Positions 33,039 to 46,018 of a DNA stretch of 64,000 nt are shown here, piece after piece. This DNA comes from Tigriopus japonicus. Its lineage: Eukaryota > Arthropoda > Copepoda > Harpacticoida > Harpacticidae. The DNA is taken from positions 12,530,215 to 12,594,214 of the forward strand of contig CM021322.1 of assembly GCA_010645155.1 (NCBI GenBank), written 5' to 3'. Numbering within the stretch: the stretch's first letter is position 1; the number at the start of each line of letters is the position of its first letter. Below the pieces are notes generated by a model. It was not told the origin of the DNA. It saw only the letters and a program-made list of their open reading frames with translations, and made no database searches. The position numbers and the translations under genes were made by a program.

Positions 33039-36000
33039 CTAGAAGAAAACAAGAATTGACAATTTATTCACGGGATTGAAGTGTCGAGACCAAAGTGCCT
33101 TGAAATGGATTTCGAAAGCTTACAGAACGAGTGATATATAGAGGTCATATAGAGGGCATAGTTGCTGGCAAGCGATTTCCCAACTGAATTGTTTGTTGGG
33201 GAAAACACAAAACGGATTCATTTGTCAATGTCGAAAAAAAGAATCTTGTTTTAGTATGAAATAGTATTTCCATCCTACAAATCATCCTTCAATCATGTTT
33301 TTTTTTTTAATGTTTTATATCGTCTGGACTTTATCAATTCAGTTGAGGGTGTCATTTCAAAAACCGTGGCGAATGCCTTGGTTTTTTGACAAAAAAATCA
33401 GCCTGAACAATCCTTTTTCCGACAGTCTTATGGAATGTTCAGTTTTACTTTAAAGGAATAATTTTGCGTTTTAGTTGCAAAATTAGACGGCAAATCGCAA
33501 AGGCATTGTCGTAAGCTTCAAAATGGTTTGATAATAAATTTCCTTGACTTTCTTTTAGTTAGATATTTGATTGCTTTCTCATGATCTAGCTTTTTAAGCC
33601 TTCTTACTAAATTACAAAAAATTAGATAGTGGGACTGCTTTTCTAGGTTATCGGTTTTGTTTGGAGAGCTTCAATTCTGTTTTTGACCCCAATCTGTAAC
33701 AACGTTTGAACAAGACAAAATGTTTGAGTCCACGGAAAGACGGATGTCATTTCAAATCGAATGTTTGTTGCATGAGTGACCATGCATTACGCTAAGGCCG
33801 ACATGCAAACAAAAAATGACATAATTTGTGGAACAATGAATGACATGCTTTCACGAGTACTTTCTTCGAGAGAGAGTTCGGCAGCTTTTTCCTTTCCTGG
33901 AGTAAAATTTGTATTGAAGGATATGTAGTAATTGATATTTCCAATCTGCGTGTCAAGTAATGAAAACAAATTGCAAAACTTTCTGTCTCTAGTTGTTCGT
34001 TCGTTTTAACTTTTTAAGTATGAGACGAAAGATTGTGTACTTGTATTCAGTTTTGAACCAAAAAAAATACTGAAGTTTCGGTTGGATTGGTTCAGTGCAA
34101 GTTGTTAAAAGTCAAAATGTAGCCAAAGAATTGTATTGACAAATCAACATTTTCCTTTGACGCTCTGGAACTCCATTAAGTGCGATTCTGCTCGCTTTTC
34201 TTTGGGGAAGAATGATCTTCGATCGGAACAACAATTTTGCTTTAAAAAATTGCATCAGACACCTTTCGAAGAGAATTTGAATAAATTGATGATATGTTTA
34301 AAAGAAACATTAGGATTCAAAGAACTTGAAGGAACCAGATCTAAAAATGACTATGGGAAAACAAATTGGAAATCTCTTTTCAGAACTCATGAGAAGAAGT
34401 CGTCTTAAGTCAATAATTTACTTCACAGAGAAGAGCTCCACATCCTTTTCCCGGAAAAAAACGAAACATGAGAAGTTAATAGGATTTTTGAGCTGGATCA
34501 CCATTTCAATCGATGTAGAGTATGTTGAACAATACGTAGATCTTTGAATGTCAACAAAATACACCAAAAGACCTTTTCATCGAAGCACTATCCCTTACTT
34601 ATCCTGAATGTGATGCAAATCCTTAGCACAGGAATTGCGTGAAAAAATAAAACCCGAATTTTCTTCAATTAAGGGAAGTAAAGACGAAGAATGATGGAAA
34701 GACCTTTCACCTGATTGCTCTCGTCATCAATTCTGCTTCAATTGAAATCCCCTCAGGCATTTGTTGTTGCAAATTCGAAAGTATCCAAATTTCTTTTCCT
34801 GATGGGAGTTATTTTAAGCTTGTGTAGAAACTAGCAATGAGGAAAAAAGAAACGGAACTTGGTCACAACCATGAAACATTAATCATTGACAACATAATAA
34901 GGAACAATTGCGATGAAAAGAAAAAAAAACAGGTAGTTTACATTTTCAAGTTTGAAATGGAGGAAGCGCGTTTTGAAATACCCTCGGCGACCCTTATTCC
35001 CATTGGAATATTTGCAAGGGTGCCCCATCTACGTAGCTACTGGGCATGTTCCAAAGACCTTCGGAGAAAGCCCAACAGGGGCTCCAGACGCTGGAAGACC
35101 CACTCTCGATGGAAAGACCCCAACCCCTTTTGAATCACTCAAAGAACTTGAATATCCCTATACAGGCCCAGAATGATTTTGATTGAAATTGATCTTTTCA
35201 ATTATGTCTTCTTTCCCCCCAATTTTATAATATTTTGGCTCTTTCAAAGAAAAATTTAACATTTTTCAATGATTTAAGCAAAAACAAATATTTCAGGAAA
35301 ATTTGAAGAAATTGTATGAATGCGCAATGCATGCGCAGCAGGGCTTACCCAAAATGAACCAAAAATACCTTGTCAAATGTCTTGTATAGGGCATTTCTAT
35401 TTAAATTAAACATTCACAACAATACCTGATATCAAGCAAGAAAAAAAACTGCACGTTCTATTAGTGTAAATTTAGAAAATCTATCGTTCAATTGATTGGG
35501 TGCCAATTGTGTCTCCCCAAACGGATAAATCATCACATCATGGCGTTGTCAAAAAGTTTTTTAAAGATATTTTTCTTATTTTTCAAATCTTTTGATATTT
35601 TGAAGAAAGTTTATATTAGAAAGTATTTGATTTTTTAGCAAATATTTTACCGGGTCCTAATGATAATCATATTTGTAAATTCTGATTTGTGATTGCTTCT
35701 ACTTTCTATGATATTCATTAAGGCCAATATGTGGCATCGAGAGACATGTTTCATTTGTTCCGTTGCTTTTTGGTAATTTTTAGGTAATCTTTTGTCTTGT
35801 CAACAGTGGCGAAACTAGCAACGACTAAATAATCCAAAATTTGCCAATTTTGTCCCTATTGAAAGTGCCTTATGGGTCATATCCAATGTTTCTTTCAAGA
35901 ACTTTTTGAGTTCAATTTTCTGAAGCTTAAAATGAAGCCCAAAAGTACGGTTCGACAAACATTTTTCTCCGAGTTACCAAACGGACTAAAAAAGTCAATA

Positions 36001-39000
36001 CTTTCTTCAACATCATTGAATTCGACGAACTTTTTCAAGTTTGCATTCAAAATGGAACTCTCCGTTAAAAGGTCAATAAAACCCAATAGTTATGTAATAT
36101 TTCTCTCACCTGAACTTCTCTCCTTGGGAACAATACACGAGAATGTTTACGGACGAGTTCACCACCAACAAGAAGTGATTCACGGATATCGAGCAAAGGA
36201 ACCAAGCTGGTGGGCAAAACATATCCCCACAGTCCTCAATTTGGGTGGCCATGAAGAATTCATGAAGATTGAGCAGCACTCTGGAAAATGACATTGAATG
36301 GAACGCTCATCAGTCAGCTATATAGCGCCAAAAAAGACCCTTTGTACGTGACTTGAATCGCCGCAGATGGCTTTTACTTTGGTCCAAAACCAAAAAAAGA
36401 TCTTTTTTGGAGGAAAACTTCAATCATCCTGATCAATGAGGGGAAAGGGACCGTCGGGTTTTGCAATGTCATTGAATTTCATAATATTAGAGGGGAACAA
36501 CAGAAGGTGGCTTTGCAAATATCAAGTTTGTTCTAACCTTTCGCTGAACAGAGAAAAAGTGGTGAAACACACGAAAAACCCAAAACTTCGATGTTTCATT
36601 TTTTCACCTTTAGACAAACCTTTCTTGTTTACAAGATTGAAGACCCAGGGCCGGCATTCTCAACTCGTACTTGGTACTAGAAGTAAGACTTCAAGTACGA
36701 AGTTATAGCATAGAAGTAGGATTTCAAGTATGAAATTACAACATAGAAGTAGGATTTCAAGTATGAAATTACTACATAGAAGTAGGACTTCAAGTACGAA
36801 GTTACTACAGTACATAAAAGCCGGACTCCACGTACCAAGAACGAGTTGAGTATACGGCCCCTGAAGTATCCGTTAAAGCTTGGAAAATATTATGGTGAAC
36901 TAAACTCTTTCAGAAGCTTAAATCTTGATTCAAAGACAGACTTTTGTTCAAATATGCTTGCCATCTTTAGAATTTGGACAATGTTTCCATGAAAGAACAT
37001 TTTTTAACAACTTGGCTTTCAGCCAGACTTCAATTATTTTTCATCTCTTTTATATCCTAAACTCTGTTTCATAGTAACAGAGGTTGCATTGACAAACAAT
37101 AAGCAATAAACAATATTTGAGCAGTATTACTCCTCTTATCTCTTACTCCCACATGTCGTGAAAAGTAGCATACTTTAGCTCTTTTTATCCATCATGCTAT
37201 TACATCCTTGTACCCTATTGTCATATCGAAATCAATGACGTTCCAGTAACAATCGAGTAACTTTCCATTTACTTGACAGAATAAAATGAAGTGCAATCTA
37301 ACGTGAAACCATTACACGAATTGGCTTTGAAGCTTTGCAATTCAGTTCTTAGAACTAGTTCAAGAGATAGTCGAACAAAACCCACGAGATCGCTTTCCTG
37401 TTACACATCCGATGAAGGTGAGGCATCAATGTCACCGGAAAAATGGTTTCCCACACTTTGGAAAACTCAAATCCAGATATTTTGGAAGCAAACTGTCATT
37501 CAAGATGAACCCAAGCAAGACATTCCTTCTCCATTGTAAACCTTCAACAAAGCTGTTTTTCCAAGTTGGGATCCATAAAGTTGATGGAGTGAAGGAAAGT
37601 CAAGAACGTACAAGGAGGCTCCCAAAAAATGAAACTTTCAAGATCATCTGTAAAAAGCGATGATCAAAAATAATGTTCCTTTCCAAATATATCTCTATAA
37701 GTTTAAGAGCTATAACCACTGTGATACAAAATGAAGTAAATGAAGAGGGTCGGAGATTCGAGAGCATTTCATTTCGGGAAAGAGGTCAAATCCATTGATG
37801 AATAGATCACGTAATATTCTATTTGTTTCGTCCATGAGCTGATTCCAATTTTCCCTTGATTGGATACTATAAATAGAAAATCCATTCTCTCCTTTCTGTA
37901 TTATCATACGAGGTGAGATTCTTTTAAGAGTTGGATCGTAAACTTGGTAAAGTTCAAACTTTATCACAAATGTGCTGACTTGGAACCGAAAAAACTGTTC
38001 CCACTTGTTGATGAAGATGAATAAGTGGATTTCAAAATGACCTACAGGTTGCTCATTAATTTCGAGTAGATACGCTTTTGAGTATGTTTAAAGTAAAAAA
38101 AAATATGAAGTATTTAAACATTCAGGTTTTTCTATTAAAAATGTCTTTAAATTGCGTCAGGCTCTTTATTCAAGGCGGCTCGAAAGGTTCAATTTGGACT
38201 TGACCAAACGATGTCATCGTCAGAGATATTGTACTAGTTTTGCTTCGATGTTTATAACATTTTAAAGTGGATAAAAACTTTTTTTCGTTTTTTACAAGGA
38301 CAAAAAAAATGATTATTGCAAGTAAATTCCATCTTACTCATCAAATCACTCAATAAACATTCTAAGTTGTTCTTTTGAAGAGGTGTTGCATAATTCCCCA
38401 GGAATGTGGATTTTTCATCCCACGTAGGATCAAAAATAAATACCTGTACGAGACAAATTCCATGTTCATCAATACGTTAATGTCCAAACGATCACGGATA
38501 TCAATAACGAAATGGTTGATTTTATTGACTACTAAGTCGAAAATGTTAATTTACGAGTGCCAACATCCATTTATTGGTCATGAAATTGGTCATAAAAGAC
38601 AACCAAAATGACATAATATTTGTTTGTGGAAAAATGAACAACCTCCTCCAGTAGAAGGTTAGTGGAGTTAAGATAGGCACGGTGTTTCTTTGAGCGGGAG
38701 AAGCCATTTTTAAATTTTTCAAAAAACCTTTGAAACCAGTTTTGAGGTAGGGAATGCAATACATCATATGTATTTGAATTCTGTTAATCACGGGCAAAAA
38801 AAACGAGGTAAAGTTACTTCAAATATGCTTAAAGATGAATTGTTGTACATTTTTTACTCAATTCTCAAGTGGTCTTATGGATGTGTTTACCTAAAAAAGT
38901 GTCGAAATCTTTTTAGCCATTCGTCTAAATTGAAGTAACGACCACCCTCCAGTTTGGTCCTTCGAGAATAACGAAAAAAAATTCCGAATTATTTTAGCAG

Positions 39001-42000
39001 AGCACTGCTCCCAGTACATCGAAGACTTTCTTTAAAGTAAATTAATTTGTTTTTAAGCATGTTTAAAGTAACATTATAGAGTTTTGGCCCGTGACCTTGT
39101 TAACCGAATTCAAATAAATGTTCGGCATTGCATTTACATCTCAAACCTGAGGCTAGTTTTTTAGACGCAAAAGATCGATCTCAAGATCGTACTATAGTAC
39201 TACAAGTCCGATCTTGAGATCAATCTTTGCGTCTAAAAAAACTAGCCTCTGGTCTCAAAAGTTTCTGGAATTCAAAAATGACCTCTCCACCTCAAAGAAA
39301 TACCGTGCAGCCGTAACGTTTCATTTTATTTTTTTTTCATTTTTTTTTCACATCAAAGATATTTACACTCAAACAAAGCAAAAACGACTGAAATCTGGAA
39401 GACGAGGAAATAAACGAGGATTTCAATCTCGAGAAACCAATTGCATTTTGCTACCAACAAGAAGATATTGCTCCCAAAAAAGTAGTTCGACTATGCAATT
39501 CAATTTTTAGACTAAAAATTCTCAATCATATGACAGAGTCAAAAGGCATGCTTGTTCAAAGCTCTGAACATAATTGTACAGAGAATGAATGAGCTGGCCC
39601 TCCTGTGGTGCTTTAATATCAGAAGAGGGTTTGCTCATCCTGTGTGGAGCTTTTAAAGGTTATGAATATTGGCTCTAACAATTCTTGAAATTGTATTACA
39701 CACCGACACTAAATCATGGGTACTATACAACTGATTTGATTGATTAAGACAGCTGAAAATTAATTTTGTCCTTAACCTCTGAGTTCAACTCTCAAGGAGT
39801 CCACGAACTACAGGAAAGAATATCCTTGCTTCCAAATAAAAATTAGAAAGACACTGTTTGAATTTCTATGTTTCGGATGAAACAACTTTTTTGCTGATTC
39901 CTAATATTGTAATGATAAAATGATTTTGAACTTTTAAATACACTCTCAGTATGCTTTCATCGCACCAACACATAATCGTTCTTATGTGTCAATTTTTTAT
40001 CAAAGCAATGATTATCAAGCAAAAAGAAAGTGAATTTCTAACAACGACTAAAAGGCATCGATTCTTTCCTCACAAGACAAACACCGTCACAAACAAAGCC
40101 AAAATCATGTGCAAGCTTGGAGTTTCTCTCAAACCAGTTTGGTCCATGTCTTTCTTACCTGGGCAAATGGCAGCCAAAGAAGACAAAAACAATCGTCAAG
40201 AGGATCGAGGCCATCTTGATCTCCCGTTTGGATAAGGCCTCTTGCTTTCGTCTGACATTGGGTTCAGAATTGCTGTTCTCATCAGCGGCATGAGTTTGGG
40301 TGTAACCCGCGGAGCTTCCACCTATTGAGGTTCGTCGAGGACCGCCCATTGTTTGTCTTTGGACCTCTCGAGTTTTCCTCGTTTCCACGATCTTGAGGTA
40401 GATATTGATGTTTAGGTAGATGAGTGCCAACATGGGCAACACTCCAGTGCCCAAAAGCCGGAACCAATTGACGTAATAGTTGATGTAGATCGGGTTCTTG
40501 CGCAATCGAGTCACCACATACGACACTTGCATGGTCTGGGTGTCGTTATTCAAGGTCTGAAAAGTAGTCTGTATGCTAAAGGTTGGTTCCAACATCCTTT
40601 GCCATGTGTTGGTATTGGAATCCGATATTTTCCTTTAAATGCCATTTCTGATGTTCGAGCAAAAAGCACAGTTCAGCCGAGTTTAAAATTGAGATAAATC
40701 ACTTTTATGAGGATTACAATGTCATGTGTCTGGTTAAAACGGCTTAATCATTTACAACACCTCATTAGTTTCTACATTGTCATGTCAACTTTAGGAAAGA
40801 CTTGGTTGGACCTTTCTCAATTTTTGGAACCGATATCGAGCCGAGGGCAGTGTTGGAAATTTTGCCAAGAGTAAATATTTGGGTTGGTCTCTGGAATTTC
40901 AAAAAGTGGGTAGTTGGAGAAATATTTCATTAGTTTTCCGCTCAAGAATATCCAAAACTAACCACTCAGAAAACGGGTCATAGAGAACGGTTATCGATCC
41001 TGAAAGTTGTTGGAGAGGTGGGCCATAATATGTGTTCCTGGAAATAATATTCCAAACTCTTGCATAATTACCAACGTTTAGTGGTTATTCACAGAAGAGA
41101 GAATTTGCAAAAAAGGTGTCAATTTGCAAGTTTTCCTTCTTTTCTACAGTAAATGCTCAAGGTTTTGAAAAGATGTTAAAAGAAAGCTTCGCAAAGGTAC
41201 CATGTGCGATGCAAACTTTAATTTCCCTTCAATTTTTTGCAGAATTTTTTCCTATAAAATTTTGCATGTTTGAACACGTGTATTTGCATCATTTGGTCAC
41301 CCTTGAAAATTCCTTTGAAAGTTGAGAGTATTGTCAAAACCAGAGTTCTAGTCAAAGGTGATTGGAGTTGTAAAAGTACGGTATCACGACACTAACAAAG
41401 CAAGTATATCTGTTAAGAGAGAATTTGCCAATATAAAGGGGAAAATGGCAATCGTTCAGAATGCGAATATCTGCGTTGATATTGTCAGAAACCTCTGGAA
41501 ATAAGTCTCTTTCCCAATGCGGACATGACTCATTTTTATTTCGTTTTTGTGTTAACCGATATTTTTGCCACACAAATTGCCAGTTTGCACCAAACACGTT
41601 TGGCATATTTGTTCAGTGAGGACCGTTATTAATAAAGTCTAAAACTCGAACCGGAAAAAGAAGTCTTTGGGAACGATCCGGTAACTTTCAACTATCCTTG
41701 GGGTACTATAAATTTTGGGATCGATAAAGAGCGAGGAACCCATTGGTTATTGGTATTGGTCGGATCCTCTTACATGAAATAATAATTAAGGGCCTATTAT
41801 TTTCATATAACTTTTATGCCACTCCCAAATCGATATCAGGTTTGGTATTATGTCATGTCACCACTTTCTCCCATACCAAAGATCCTAGTTCTCCATAGGC
41901 CTTCCAAATAGGGCACAACACTAAAGGAAGAATCCTGACCTTGTTAGTCTTTAAGGATCCACCTACGTTTTCAAGCCTAAATCTCCCATGAATAAAGGCA

Positions 42001-44741
42001 ACACCTCAAATAGAACGCGTGGGTAGCATCTATCTAGCTCGAATGAGTACGTTCCTCTCGATCTCTTCAATGGAAATTGGCTGTGATTGGGCCGATAGAG
42101 AGTGGAGATAGAAAGTTGAGGTCGAGGAGGACGGATGGCATTGACGTCCAAAGTGGACAACTTTGAATGACATGCCGATCAACAGATTGACTTTGCCTTC
42201 TCAAGTATGGATAGAATTGTTGGAACAATTTTAGATTGAGATGGTTTACGCCAAAAAGTTTGAACCGTTTATCGGATGAAAAATGTAAAGGGTTTTCATA
42301 ACTAGAACGTGCAGTACATTTGGAGATCACAGAACGACCAAAACTAAGAGGTATTACTTTCAGGTGAGAAAACAGTCCGAACAGGTCGCTTGTTTGTAGT
42401 GAAATTAAGCAAAAGAGACGTGTACTCTAAATATAAGATAGATGGGCCATTTTTAATGGCTTTTCTCTTTTTTAAAGGTTCCTCTAACAAGTACACGAGG
42501 AGTTTTGATGACGTTACACTCCTTTTTGGGAGGTCATGCATAACACAAGTGACCTCTCAAAAAGAGAAGGTTTTGGTAAATTCAAAAGAAATCTTGGTAC
42601 AAGTAAAGTATGCCAGACTAGGTTGAATTTAGCTAAAATCATTTGCATTAACCAAGTTAACAAAATTCAGAAAGCAATATTCATTTTCTAATTTTCATCA
42701 AAAATATATTATCCCCCTTAACCTAAGGACTGTTAAATAGAAAGACCAAATATTGACCCCTTTGTTAACGCATTTAATTCGTGATGTTTAGTACACTATA
42801 AATGCGCTTGAGTATACTCTAATTTCAATTTGGTTGTAAGATGCGGAATAATCGAAAAAATGCAAGGATAAGTTTACTCTCCTGGCAGAAATATTTTAAG
42901 TTGCACAAGTTCGTATGCACTCATGCTCTTTAGATTAAAGGCTGTTGCTCTGTGCATACACACATTTCACGCAGAACAAATTACCTGGTGTTTTAGCCTT
43001 ACATACACTTACTTCCTATACTGAGAAAAGCTGACTGATCATCAAAAAAAATAGTTGTGTAGAAACTAGTAATGGACCGAAAGGGCTCATAACCGAAACC
43101 GAAAGTTTCGGCCGAAAGAGGGCTTAACCGAAACCGAAACCGAAACCGAAAGCAGTGTTCACTGTTTACAAAATTGTTCAAATGCAAAATCCGCCTTAAA
43201 AATTAGAATGTGTTCGATGTTGGGTAGTCGCAAATTTTGAAAAATCTTAAAACCTAAATTTCAGAGGTTTTTGGACCAATTTTTTTTTCGATTTTGTTGT
43301 CAAACTCCATTTTATATAGTGCTTGTCTGCTTTCGGTTTCGGTAAGCATAACTGAAACCGAAACCGAAATTTCGGCCGTAATTTCGGCCGAAAGCGCTTT
43401 CGGTCCATCCCTACTAGAAACACTAATGTCAATCAACCTCTTTGTGATACCTTGAATGCTAGCAATACTTCAGCTTATGTTACATGTATGTCTTGTGCTT
43501 GGGAGTGAATGTAAACCACTGTAGAAGGGTGCATCACGTGAATACACAACAATTCCTATACTCGTTAGTTTGTTTCACTTAAGTATACTTGAGGTCAGCA
43601 ACGTACCGCGGTAAGACCAGAGTTGAGTAGACTTTGAAAAATCGTTCTTTTGTGCGTTAACATGCGACCCATATTCTGTTGTTTTCCTTTTCATTCTCAA
43701 ACAACAAAAGACGATTTTTTTGAGCTAGCGTTTTTCAAATTTACATATCTGTGACAAGTTAATCTATGATGAAGCCCACAGAAAATCGACCAAACCAGGC
43801 CAGCCACCTAATAGAATAGCCTGAGGTAAACTTTTCTGGACCTTTCTGTTCTAGCACCAATCTCTGGGCGATTTTTGACGCGCAATTGGGAAGATGGGTT
43901 CCAATCTTTGACCTCTCGGTCGGTGTCGGCCCCAGGGAAGGAAAGCTACCATTGTGGTCAAGCGGACATGTTATCGTACTTCGCTAACTTTCAACCTTCG
44001 CTGAGCTTCATTTGGAACAGTAGTTTGGTGAAGAATTTCATTATCCCTCACAAAGAAGAAACTCGAGCGGAAAACCAATTCCCACTTTAGCATCGATTCC
44101 AAAGGGACTCTACTTTCAACTCACCTCTTTCAGTTTCGTCTCGAAGAACTTGGGAATATTAATGAGAAAAGCAATCACGAACACCGGACCCGAAAGCTTC
44201 AGAACCCTCGTGGTGACGGATTGAGTGGTGGACATGGCCCGATACTCGTAAGGTCGGCAAACGGCCAGGAATCGCTCAAAAGCAATGGCCACCACCATAA
44301 AGATACTCATACAGAGCACGACATTCGTGGCCGGGTAGAGGAAGTAGGGAAACATGTAGGTGTAAAGGTCGAAGGTCAATCCAAAGGCCCGAACGAAGCT
44401 GTAGTCAAACATGGCGAAGAGAATCAGGAAACTATCCACCGCGGCCAGAACAATCAGGAGACAATTAAAGGCGTTTCTCATGTCCTTTCCCCAGAGGATG
44501 TTGATGGAGAGAGTATTCCCAAAGAGGCCAAAAAGGCCCACCACGACAATGAGGACGCCTTCCACCCAGAATGTGAACCATTGGGACATCTGCAGACTGT
44601 CAGGGGTCATGTCGCAACATGATGTCGACAAGGAAGGGGTGGTGTTGATCCCGTGGGGAGTCAACGAATGGTTGGACAACGAAGTGGTGGCCAGAAACAT
44701 GTCTTGGTCAATCGTAATGAGATCCTCAGTGAGTTCCATAG
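32810..44741 (-). CDS. FMRFamide-receptor-like class A GPCR, 470 aa, four exons
   Basis: Exons 44741-44125 (start codon at 44739), 40556-40159, 36280-36110 and 33038-32810 join with matching phases (0, 2/1, 2/1) and GT-AG signals. The protein has two N-glycosylation sequons in a 55-residue N terminus. TM1 has GN (74-75), TM2 has LAAVD (98-102), and TM3 ends ERFLAVCRPY in the DRY position (155-164). TM4 follows, then a second extracellular loop with NPIYINYYVNW. TM5 is GTGVLPMLALIYLNINIY, there is a long third cytoplasmic loop, TM6 contains GCHLPR, and TM7 is HFLLVVNSSVNILVYCSQGE in place of NPxxY, followed by KFR. The NSSVN/YC TM7 and the TM5 block are characteristic of insect FMRFamide/myosuppressin-type peptide receptors. 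It acts in the plasma membrane through G proteins; the ligand is unproven. A 5'-UTR intron is implied by TTTTTTTAG two bases before the ATG. Confidence 0.85.
36110..36280 (-). CDS. GPCR coding exon 3 (TM7)
   Basis: The acceptor CATTTTCCAG takes one base to complete the Arg codon of CHLPR, and the donor CAG/GTGAG follows. It encodes the third extracellular loop and TM7 with NSSVNILVYC. Confidence 0.82.
36646..36863. mobile_element. 218-bp TIR element with internal 33-bp repeats (GPCR intron)
   Basis: The ends CAGGGCCGGCATTCTCAACTCG and CGAGTTGAGTATACGGCCCCTG are inverted for about 32 bp (continuing TTGGTAC). Inside are four copies of a repeat of about 33 bp (AGAAGTAGGATTTCAAGTAT). No target duplication was found, so the exact ends and superfamily are open. 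Confidence 0.6.
38773..39114. mobile_element. TA-flanked MITE (GPCR intron)
   Basis: 342 bp with inverted ends TTTGAATTCTGTTAA...TTAACCGAATTCAAA. The arms continue through CACGGGC and TTTAAAGTAAC-like blocks for about 55 bp. TA lies on both sides (38771-38772, 39115-39116). It is Tc1/mariner-type, without an ORF. Confidence 0.65.
39149..39249. repeat. 101-bp hairpin (GPCR intron)
   Basis: Arms of about 40 bp (GAGGCTAGTTTTTTAGACGC...and inverse) with very few mismatches and a 20-base loop. It may be a very short MITE or an inverted duplication; no target duplication was seen. Confidence 0.7.
40159..40556 (-). CDS. GPCR coding exon 2 (TM5, loop 3, TM6)
   Basis: The acceptor is CTACTTTTCAG and the donor is CCCAG/GTAAG with two bases over. 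It encodes TM5, a Ser/Thr/Arg-rich third cytoplasmic loop and TM6 up to CHLP. Confidence 0.83.
43067..43413. mobile_element. hAT-like MITE (GGACCGAAAGC family) in GPCR intron 1
   Basis: 347 bp. The ends TAGTAATGGACCGAAAG and CTTTCGGTCCATCCCTA are inverted, flanked by GTAGAAAC (43059-43066) and CTAGAAAC (43414-43421), 7 of 8 identical. Multiple CCGAAA hexamers sit at both ends. Relatives are at 30306-31583 and, as fused tips, at 3492-3525. Confidence 0.78.
44125..44741 (-). CDS. GPCR coding exon 1 (TM1-TM4)
   Basis: Starts after TTTTTTTAG with ATG at 44739. The frame also opens further upstream to 44802, but the strong acceptor argues for this start. It ends at GAG/GTGAGT in phase 0. Confidence 0.83.
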
Positions 44742-45019
44742 CTAAAAAAAGAATTTGAGACTCTTTCAGGCGATTGGAAGTGAACATTTTGCATTTTTCC
44801 ATATATGGGGGTTTCAGCCAAAAGTGACTAAAACCTGGACGACAAGGTTAGGGGATGAGAAAAGTGATTTATTGTAAAATTGAATTGATTACGTTTTTCT
44901 ACTTATGATTGTTTGGATTTTCGCATTCTCACCTCCTTCCAAGTTTCGAGTAAAGACGATACTTCCCCTTATGTTACGTTTCATAGAAGAAGCTGTACAG
45001 GGCCCCATTAAGTTATTAC

Positions 45020-46010
45020 TAGGGCTGAATATTTTAGGTTAACTTTTTGGGCAAATTATGACATAATTAGGTTGCCCAAAACTACGTTTTAGGTTTTTTT
45101 TTAGGTTGAATAGATTACACCTTTTACAGTGGCTTTTCAGACCAAATTTTGCCTTTTATCTATTGTTTTTCAGCACTTTACTCTTGGCAAGAGTAAAAGC
45201 AGTTGAGCAGAGACAAAGGCAATGAAAATTTTATTTGGCAGTGGGGGAAAATGCCAGTATAGAAAAGTTTGTGCCAGTGAAATTTGTTAAGCGGTAGAAT
45301 ATGGCAGAAAGTGGCAAAAATGCGACCAAAAAACCCAGATCAAAAATTGTCGACCCAAAAAAGGAGATCGGCAATTTTTGACCTAAAATGAGACCGAAAA
45401 TTATCGACCTAAACACGGAGATCGGAATTTTTTGACCTTAAAACGAGTTCAGAAATTTTTGACCTTAAAACGAGTTCTGAAATATTTTACCTTAAAACGA
45501 GTTCAGAAAATTTTGACCTTAAAACGAGTTCAGAAATTTTTGACCTAAAAACGAGTTTAAAAAATTTTCGATTTAAAAAAAGAAATTGAAAATTTGCGCC
45601 CTAAAAACGAGATGAAATGACTGAAAACGAGACGAGAGAAAAATATGACTTCAAAAAATGCCAGTGAGCGCCCTTAATTGGCAGTATGTCGGCCTGAAAT
45701 CACCTGATAAAGCTAATTCGGTATGTTGATGAGATGAAAAACATTGTGGCTCCCACTCTTCTACTTTCTTCCCTTTTTTTTGTTTTAAAGACACTGGGGT
45801 AATTTTTAAGTGGGCGTAGTCAAATGGCTTTAGGGTGAGAAAAAAGTTAATTTTAGGTTGAAAACTTAGTTTTAGGTAAAAATTTCCCGAAAAATGCGAG
45901 AAAAAAGTTAACTTTAGGTTGGAAACTTATTTTTAGGTAAAAATTGCCCAAAAAAGGCGTTTTAGGTTAAAACCTAGGTTTTTATGTAAAACCTAAAATA
46001 TTCAGCCCTA
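45020..46010. mobile_element. hAT-like MITE with perfect 21-bp TIRs
   Basis: 991 bp. The ends TAGGGCTGAATATTTTAGGT and its exact inverse are flanked by an exact 8-bp duplication GTTATTAC (45012-45019, 46011-46018). TTTTAGGTT motifs repeat near both ends. No transposase ORF. The exact duplication suggests fairly recent insertion. Confidence 0.88.
45415..45600. repeat. Tandem repeat of about 26-33 bp in hAT MITE
   Basis: Five to six degenerate units of ACGAGTTCAGAAATTTTTG plus ACCTTAAA inside the element. Confidence 0.7.
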
Positions 46011-46018
46011 GTTATTAC

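Noticed and set aside
34837..35176. Plus-strand ORFs in the GPCR intron
   Set aside because: No start context, motif or splice support; probably chance frames.
35872..36291. 139-codon plus-strand ORF
   Set aside because: Partly the antisense shadow of GPCR exon 3; no recognisable protein features.
43110..43153. CCGAAA hexamers as telomere-like repeat
   Set aside because: They are short, lie inside a bounded MITE, and match its subterminal motifs.
44221..44758. Plus-strand ORFs of 115-133 codons
   Set aside because: Antisense shadows of GPCR exon 1.
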